Assembly (NCBI RefSeq): GCF_963676685.1 | Contig: NC_092348.1 | Location: forward strand, 23,473,386-23,537,385 | Origin: Mytilus edulis | Taxonomy: Eukaryota; Mollusca; Bivalvia; Mytilida; Mytilidae | Direction of reading: 5' to 3' | Length of the DNA: 64,000 bases | Part shown: one piece after another, positions 57,232-64,000 of the stretch | Position numbering within the stretch: position 1 is the stretch's first letter | Layout of the letters: each line of letters opens with the position of its first letter | Notes under the pieces: model-generated | What the model saw: the letters and a program-made list of their open reading frames with translations, nothing else | Database searches by the model: none | What the model was told of the DNA's origin: nothing | Translations under genes and position numbers: made by a program

Positions 57232-57326
57232 TAATACGATGCGCATAAAATAACCTTCGGAAAGTTCAAGGCCAGGTGAATGCGACTATTATTAGTACAC
57301 GTTATACTGAAACAGCTGATTCAGGT
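57232..57326 (+). promoter_or_regulatory. Second copy of the gene 2 upstream element
   Basis: GATGCGCATAAA, GTTCAAGGCCAGG and GCTGATTCAG|GTATAT occur in the same order as at 28291-28378, with 38 rather than 35 bases between the last two parts. It could be the promoter and first exon of a downstream gene. Confidence 0.35.
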
Positions 57327-57924
57327 ATATTGAAATGTTAAATCCGAATGCAGATAATGTCTTTGGATCTTTATCTGCTTCTAGGACCAGTACTGTGTAG
57401 TTGTCACCTACCTCTATTTAGTAACACCTGTAATAATGTTATTATAATCTGACCTGAAATAAAGATTTTTACCACAATTTTTTTTGTAAGCTGGCTTCAT
57501 ATGAAATATTTATACTATTATAAATATGGTTAAAGAACAAAAAATGAAAAAATCTCAAGTGATAACACTGTGAAGTTGCATCAAACTTCAATTTCTTTTC
57601 CTTTGAACCAAATCTGGGAACAGTATATCTATTTTAATATATATATTCCTGACCAAATGATGGTTTAAAAATAACCTGATTTTTATAAAAATGTTATTAG
57701 GTTATATTTAATTTTTTTTTTAAACTGATCTACATTTTGGAATTGATTGAACAGGCTTAAAAATCGGATTAGCCCAAATGTAAACTTGACTCCTAATTTT
57801 TTTAGCCCCAATTATATCATGTATATTGTGGTCACCCCATCATATAACTACTTAAACATAATATTACCAGATTATTATTAGTCCCTAAACATAATTCTAT
57901 CAGTCAGTTCTCTGACATAAACTG

Positions 57925-58236
57925 AATGCTTGACAGATTCAAGGAAGTTTCTGTTCAGTGGAACTTAAAATTTTCAGTATTTTATAAATTATTATTACAT
58001 AACCAACACGACTTGTGCCACATGTGGAGCAGGATCTGCTTACCTTCCGGAGCACCTGAGATCACCCCTAGTTTTTGGTGGGGTTTGTGTTGTTTATTCT
58101 TTAGTTTTCTATGTTGTGTCATGTGAACTGTTGTTTTTCTGTTTGTCTTTTTCATTTTTAGCCATGGCGTTGTCAGTTTGTTTTAGATTTATGAGTTTGA
58201 CTGTCCCTTTGGTATCTTTCGTCCCTCTTTTATTAA
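57925..58236 (+). repeat. Dispersed repeat (possible LINE 3' end)
   Basis: GTGCCACATGTGGAGCAGGA, CCGGAGCACCTGAGATCACC and CCATGGCGTTGTCAGTTTGT are familiar to me from many mussel sequences. No intact frame was found. Confidence 0.5.
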
Positions 58237-58269
58237 TTGTAACAAATACGCTAAAAAAAAACCCAAAAA

Positions 58270-58455
58270 AGATGTGGTATGATTGCCAATGAGACAAATC
58301 TTCACAAGAGACCAAATGACACAGAATTTACAACTATGGGTCACCAAACACCATACTGCCTTCAAAAATGAGCAAAGCCCATACTACATAGTCAGCTATA
58401 AAAGGCCCTGAAATGAAAAATGTAAACATTTAACAATTCAAACAAGAATACATTT
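58270..58455 (+). repeat. Dispersed GATGTGGTATGATTGCC repeat
   Basis: Starts GATGTGGTATGATTGCCAAT, then GAGACCAAATGACACAGAAT and GTCAGCTATAAAAGGCCC. I recognise it from memory as very abundant in mussels. Fragments of the same family lie at 60-97, 11857-11896, 14301-14350 and 18080-18132 (minus), 31126-31185 (plus), 60518-60565 (minus) and 61083-61200 (plus). Confidence 0.65.
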
Positions 58456-58459
58456 GTTT

Positions 58460-61400
58460 TATTCTGAATTTGTTAGTGCTTTGACTGCCTAAGTACAGCT
58501 AGCCCAATGAGTGTGTTCAGCTGAAGAAGATAAGACCTTACTCTTATATTTGAACTAAGTCTTATCACTTAGGAAAGGATAATTATATCTCCCAACACTT
58601 GTAACTTCATTAAGTAGGGGGAACAACTTTGGTAACTTTTCTGATCTTGGTTGAGAAAATTTATGAATAGTGTCCTATGTTTTACTATGCATGGTCAAAT
58701 CAACTGGGGCTGCTCACAAATATAAGTTGTTTATTAAGAATACTGTTTGCTTACTCTGTCCTTGCTTTAACAACTTCTCTAGAAATGAGCTTAAACTATT
58801 TACACTGTATTTGGAAGAATACTAACTAGCCAATAAGTATAGTGAAAGGACAAAGCCTTTGTAGTATTATATGCACAATAAATGTCAAAATATCAAAGTA
58901 TGGTGTCCTCATTAGTTATTTTTGGGGAGGAATGTGATGATGCACAAATTTTTATGATGTAAAAAACAAATGTATTCCATGCATTTAGATAGCTTTACAT
59001 TTGTACATAACAAAACCTGACTTTGATAACTTATATTTTAGAAAAACACTTGACGCTTGCAAATATATGCAGTAAGTTTTTATATTATATAAATGAGAAT
59101 GAAGTAATTGGTCAGGATTTATATGAGTTTGTTATTCAGTTTGGTTATTCATCCCTCACCATTTTGTACTCTTGAAAAACCATAAACCAGGGGCTTTTCT
59201 AAACTTAACAATAATCTTCATTAAATGAATGCACCTCTACATTTTAAAGGTTTCCAAGTTATTTCAGGGTTCCAATAGCAACAAAGGATCTAAAATAATA
59301 TCTTGTATGACCAACTTGTCCAAGTCTGATAAACACCAGCCCGGGCACTATCCACTTACATTTGTGATACCTGGTAACCAAACTGAACTTGTCCTAAACC
59401 ACTGGATGCTTATAATAGATTTTTTTTTTTTATATCATGCCATAATAATAAGCACCTGACTTTGTGGACCACCTATTTTTAAAACCTTCATAATTAGAGG
59501 GTTTGCTGTAAAAAAAAAACGGATTTTGACTAAAGAATTAGACCACAATTACAATAATGTTCCAGTTCATATAATTTTGATACCCTTCTAGAAGAGGTGG
59601 AGGCTATGGGCATGAGTTAGAAAAACCTTATGAGATTGATTTTTGTGCTCACAGCAATTGTTTCTTCAAAACCTTCTTTAGTATGTCCCAAACCAAAAGT
59701 CTGTTAAGCCTTAAATAATATTTTTTTCAGAGTATTTGAACTGAAAAGGCATCAACAGATCAGCAAAAACTGTCAAAGATCATTTCTCTCATTGGAAGCT
59801 GTCATATATAAATGTATGCTGCTTTGTGTCAAGCTGATGAGACAAGCCTTTTTCATCTAATTTTTATAACATTGTTTTATGTTGGGCTGTTACAATTGAG
59901 TCTGTCCCAGTTATTTAAGTAAAAGTTTGGGCACTTGGAAATATGTTTTACCCCGTTACATTCTGTTTGGCCTTATCCTAGTCAGAAGCAAGTCATTATG
60001 TGGTGGTTGTTTGTTACTGTATAAAATGTATCACATATATACATACTTTTGTTTCTTGTTTATTACATATACCAGGGAGTTAGTTTTATCTTTTGAACTG
60101 TTTTTCATTTGTCATTCATGTCAACCTTTCCTCCATAATGACGCCTTTTGACGCCACCCCCTTAACTCCATAATGACGCCTTTCGACGTCTGTGTAGTGC
60201 CTCAGTTGAAAGGTATTGCCTATGAAAAAACTTTATCAGACTTTTAAAAATATGTATCTAATATAAAAAGGATATTCATAAGAACATATCTGATTGGAAT
60301 TTCACTCATGAAATATTTGTTTTAGCAATGCATGTTAAAATACTTTAAACCTGATGATTTTTTTTTCTTGAAAAAATCCTATGCAAATCAAGTATGTAAA
60401 AAAAATATTTCCATGGAGGAAAGGGTTAATAGCTTACTTGCTATGAGGTATGGATTTTGATCATTATTGAAGGCCATACAGTGACCTAAAGTTGATACTT
60501 CTAGATTATTTTGGTCTCTGATGCAAAGTTGTCTCATTGGTTCATATCACATCTCTTATTTTTATATTTACTACGTGTATTAACAGCTTATAAGAATTAA
60601 ACACACACACAAAATTCACAATTGTGATTGACATTAAGGGGAAAATTGTATAAAACTTGAAGAGCAACCCTAGTAACTGTTTAATATATCAACTGTCTCT
60701 TTCAAACTTATTATAATAAGAAAAAAATACAGTTTAAGTAATAGCAATGTAAAGAAACATGTATCATACTGTAAACTTCACTTATATCCTGTTGTTATCA
60801 TTTGTACTTGATATAACCTTGAACTTAAATTATCTCATTACTGGTACATATGATATTACTTTTAGTTCACCTGTCTTGTGAGGTTACAAAACAAATATAT
60901 ATTGTCATTTCCCCCTAATCTTTTCAATTTAAATAAGCCTAATAAAGGATATATCTGTAAAATTGTCTATTACAGGCCAGGGAAAGATGAATCAGAATAA
61001 AATATTAAACTAGTACATTATTGATTAAGATATGTTCTGTTATTATTTGTTTATAATACTAATGTCGATGAGGTGCATACACTTATGGTGTCTATTTAGA
61101 TTAAGATGTGGTAAGATTTCCAATTAGGCATTTAGGCAACTCTCCACCAGAGATCTAAAGTAAATAACATAAAAGTTAACAACTATATGTTTAACCATGC
61201 AGTCTTTAGCATGTTTAGGTGGCAGAGTAGTATTTCCTGGCCCATTGGGATAATGATACTAAGCCTTTTTAGAATTTTTACAACTTTCTAACACTGGAAT
61301 GAGACTTTCAACAATGCTCAATATATGGTTCAAACACAGCTTATAATGTAGACAAGATACTCTAGTTTACAGTTGCATGTGACTGTCTAATGGTATATAT

Positions 61401-62050
61401 ATTTTCAATTTGAACAACAATATTGAAGAATTTTGAACCTGGTCAATTCTAAACTGTTAAATTGCAACTCCCCAGTAGGCAAAATAAATAATATGTGTGT
61501 TTCCTGTTACATCTTTGAAAAAGGGTAGGTAGGTTCAGGTTTTTTTTATTTTACATTTTTTTTTATACATTGAGTCAATAGGAGAGAAATTCTGACAGAA
61601 AAATAAACAAGTGCATACTGCTGTTTATACAGAAAACAGGTCATTGTTTTATTAATGAAGTGCATGAGTGATGTACCCTTCACAAGCTATAGATGCAATG
61701 GATATTATTTATGTTTTCTGTAAGTACTTGTGAAACACCTATACTAATATATCTTCCTCTTTATTGTGTTTGGTAAACTTCTGTAGTATTATCCACTTGG
61801 TTTAGTTCTACACTCAGTCTTTATTGTGGAAAATGTTTACTCTTCTAGGTTAAATTCAAGATTATATTGTGGATGACAGATGGTTTTTTTTTTGTGATAG
61901 TTGATGACTTTTATATTTTGTATTGACAATGGAGTATGTGACAGTTTTTGCGTTGTGTTTTATCAAATAACAGTTTCCTAATATACCCCAAAAGTCAGAG
62001 TGTCAAATCCTATACATGTATTGACAAATCGTGTAAGTCCTGATCCATTT
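58460..62050. other. AT-rich region with repeats only
   Basis: Apart from the dispersed repeats listed (60110, 60518, 61083) I see no supported gene. If the elements at 57.3 and 62.1 kb belong to one gene, this is its first intron. Confidence 0.45.
60110..60440 (+). repeat. Dispersed repeat with two CTCCATAATGACGCC units
   Basis: CTCCATAATGACGCCTTTTG and CTCCATAATGACGCCTTTCG stand 35 bp apart, followed by an A/T-rich tail. No gene is visible. Confidence 0.45.
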
Positions 62051-62101
62051 TCAGCCATTTTGACCAGCAGATTGCTATGAATAGTTTATAAAAGCAACAA
62101 A

Positions 62102-62227
62102 ATGGATTTATTCAAGCAACAATATGGACATGCTCCTGAAGATACGTGGGACATGGGTTCTCAGTATGGATATATGCCATGGCTTGGAGCAGATATGCTT
62201 GAAAATCTAGCAGAGAGAATTGACACG
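62102..62227 (+). CDS. Possible first coding exon of an unidentified gene
   Basis: ATG at 62102 opens 42 codons (MDLFKQQYGHAPEDTWDMG..., with YMPWLGADMLENLAERIDT at the end) up to a possible donor ACG|GTAGAG; without splicing it stops two codons later. An acceptor-like TTTTCAG lies at 62053 and an in-frame stop at 62078. The composition looks protein-like, unlike the surrounding AT-rich sequence, but I do not recognise the family and no partner exon lies in the window. Confidence 0.4.
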
Positions 62228-63179
62228 GTAGAGTAACTGTACTGTGGGTCATGTAAACTATAAATAAGTTAATTTTAAAGTTCTCTGTTATTTGGATATT
62301 ATTATTGGGGATCTATGTTTTCAAACAAAACAAAAATAACTTTTTCATTACATAAACTTTTTAAGGAAGTATTCTGTTCAAAGAAGATCAAAAGAATTTA
62401 CAGGTTATTTCGGGCTACTTTATTTAGATAATTGGTTTTCTTTAAGTGACGCTTTTTTAAAAATACTTAAAGATAGAATTAGATTTTAAACAAGTTGGTA
62501 TCGCTAAAAAAGCTATACACTTTTATAACATGTATAATGTCTGTACTTATTCGTTGAACATTAGGCACTTTTTTGTATCACATTTATATAATGAATAAAA
62601 ACAAGAGTTATCAGAAATTGTGTTGGATAATTATCAGAAATTTTGTTGTATAATTATAGATGTTGATTAACAGAGAACTTATGAATTAGCTGTATACATC
62701 ATAATTCATGATATATACTCTCTTGCATGGAATGTACAAAAACCTAGTACTAATGAACTGGCAATTATACAACGCAGTTTATTTGCAACTGAAAAAAGGG
62801 TGTACTAGATATCTGTATGTAATGCTTCTATTTCTTTTGTCCTGGCTGTCAAATCTGATACATGTACTGAATTTCTTTCTTGGCTGACAGGTTGAGTTGT
62901 AAATTGATTAGGTTATGCACAGTGTCATATTAATTCAGGTTTCTGCAAATTAATCAGTCTGATATTTCAAGTGCAAGCTTGTGATTAAAAAAGTACAACT
63001 TTGTTAACATGAAAGGCATGTAGACTTATTTTCTTTATAATTGTAGTTTTTCCAGTACTGTTGTGTATTGTAGGATATTTTGTCATGAGGTAGAGTTGAA
63101 ATACTTGTATCTTAATTTTTTTTATTTCAATGATTTATTGATGTTGTTTAGCCCTTAATTATTTTTATGAGTGTACATA

Positions 63180-63300
63180 CAATTGAGAATGGAAATGGGG
63201 AATGTGCCAAAGAGACAACAACCCTATCATAGAGCAGACAACAGCAGAAGGTCACCAACAGGTCTTCAATGCAACGAGAAATTCTCGCATTTATGTAACT
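63180..63300 (+). repeat. Dispersed repeat with GAGACAACAACCC
   Basis: GGGGAATGTGCCAAAGAGAC, GCAGAAGGTCACCAACAGGT and CGAGAAATTCTCGCA form a known-looking bivalve repeat, ending in a small AATTCTCG palindrome. Confidence 0.5.
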
Positions 63301-63534
63301 TGAACATATAACTCCTTTTTTTGTGAATAACTGAATCTGTTGATTGTTTTCATGAAGTGCATTTATAACTGATGCATTTTATTAATTCATTTTAATTCTA
63401 CATTTTTGCTGAAAATGCCTGCACTTAAGTTTTCTTTCTTATTTGCCTTATCAAATCTGTTTCCTAATATGCTAGATCACATTTGTTTCTAATATGCTAG
63501 ATCACATTTGTTTTCTTAGTGCTCAGTGCTTTTA

Positions 63535-64000
63535 TCTGCTTTCTTGTTTTCCAGTGCTTTAATCTGCTTTCTTATATGTTTGTGCTTTGCTCTTTTTTCT
63601 CATTTTCCAGTGCTTTAATCTGTGTTCTTACTTGCCAGTGCTTTTATATACTTTCTTATTTGACATTGCTTTAATCTGCTTTATTATTTACCACTGCTTT
63701 AGTCTGCTTTCTTATTTGCAATTGAATAAATCTGCTTTCTTATTTGCCAGTGCTTTAATCTGCTTTCTTATTTGCCAGTGCCTCAATCTTCTTTCTTATT
63801 TGACAGTGCTTGAATCTGCTTATTTGCCAGTACTCCAATCTGCTTTCTTATTTGCTAGTACTTAAATCTGCTTTCTTATTTGCCAGTGCCTCAATCGTCT
63901 TTCTTATTTGCCTGTGCTTTAATCTACTTTCTTGTTTGCCAGTACTCCAATCTGCTTTCTTATTTGCCAGTGCCTCAATCTTCTTTCTTATTTGCCAGTT
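63535..64000. repeat. 28-bp minisatellite running off the window
   Basis: Degenerate copies of TCTGCTTTCTTATTTGCCAG plus TGCTTTAA continue to the last base. A related 25-bp duplication (AATATGCTAGATCACATTTG) precedes it at 63466-63514. The open frame here is a repeat artefact. Confidence 0.9.

Overview
The window is animal nuclear DNA: AT-rich, with GT-AG introns, long untranslated regions and many nested repeats. Several dispersed repeat families are ones I recognise from memory as typical of bivalve molluscs, above all mussels (for example the GATGTGGTATGATTGCC family and tRNA-derived SINEs ending in TTAAACACCAATCAATC). A mytilid mussel is my best guess. It cannot be proved without a database search.

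The real genes are two complete GTP-dependent phosphoenolpyruvate carboxykinase (PEPCK) genes, head to tail on the + strand. Gene 1 (2717-15646) has nine coding exons and encodes 659 residues. It has two alternative first coding exons (2717-2772 and 3143-3198) of equal length and phase, each with its own TATA-like promoter. Gene 2 (29284-38464) has twelve coding exons and encodes 646 residues. Both proteins keep the kinase loop FPSACGKTN with its catalytic cysteine, the metal-site Lys/His/Asp residues and the substrate arginines. Only five intron positions are shared, so the pair is old. Both probably work at the PEP/oxaloacetate branch point, which in bivalves serves gluconeogenesis and also succinate formation during anoxia (family knowledge, not visible here).

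Between the genes lie a 5'-truncated non-LTR retrotransposon (25842-27836) with a foldback element nested in its 3' UTR, a SINE with an 11-bp target duplication, a 51-bp minisatellite grown inside another SINE, and a 2.8-kb satellite of 53/54-bp units. Gene 2 introns carry further minisatellites and MITEs, and three of its exon ends are followed by duplicated copies of the exon end or donor.

From 36219 to 53544 the assembly contains the same ~8.6 kb twice (36219-44830 and 44931-53544), separated by exactly 100 Ns. One copy ends at the gap and the other begins at it. This is almost certainly an unmerged contig overlap, so the second set of gene 2 exons 10-12 is not a third gene. The two versions differ at one splice donor.

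From 54 to 64 kb there are mainly repeats: a TTA-flanked Harbinger-like element ending at 54000, a 45-bp minisatellite, a large palindrome at 56.4 kb, dispersed repeats, and a 28-bp minisatellite running off the end. Two hints of another gene are a copy of the gene 2 upstream/first-exon element at 57238-57324 and a possible first coding exon at 62102-62227.
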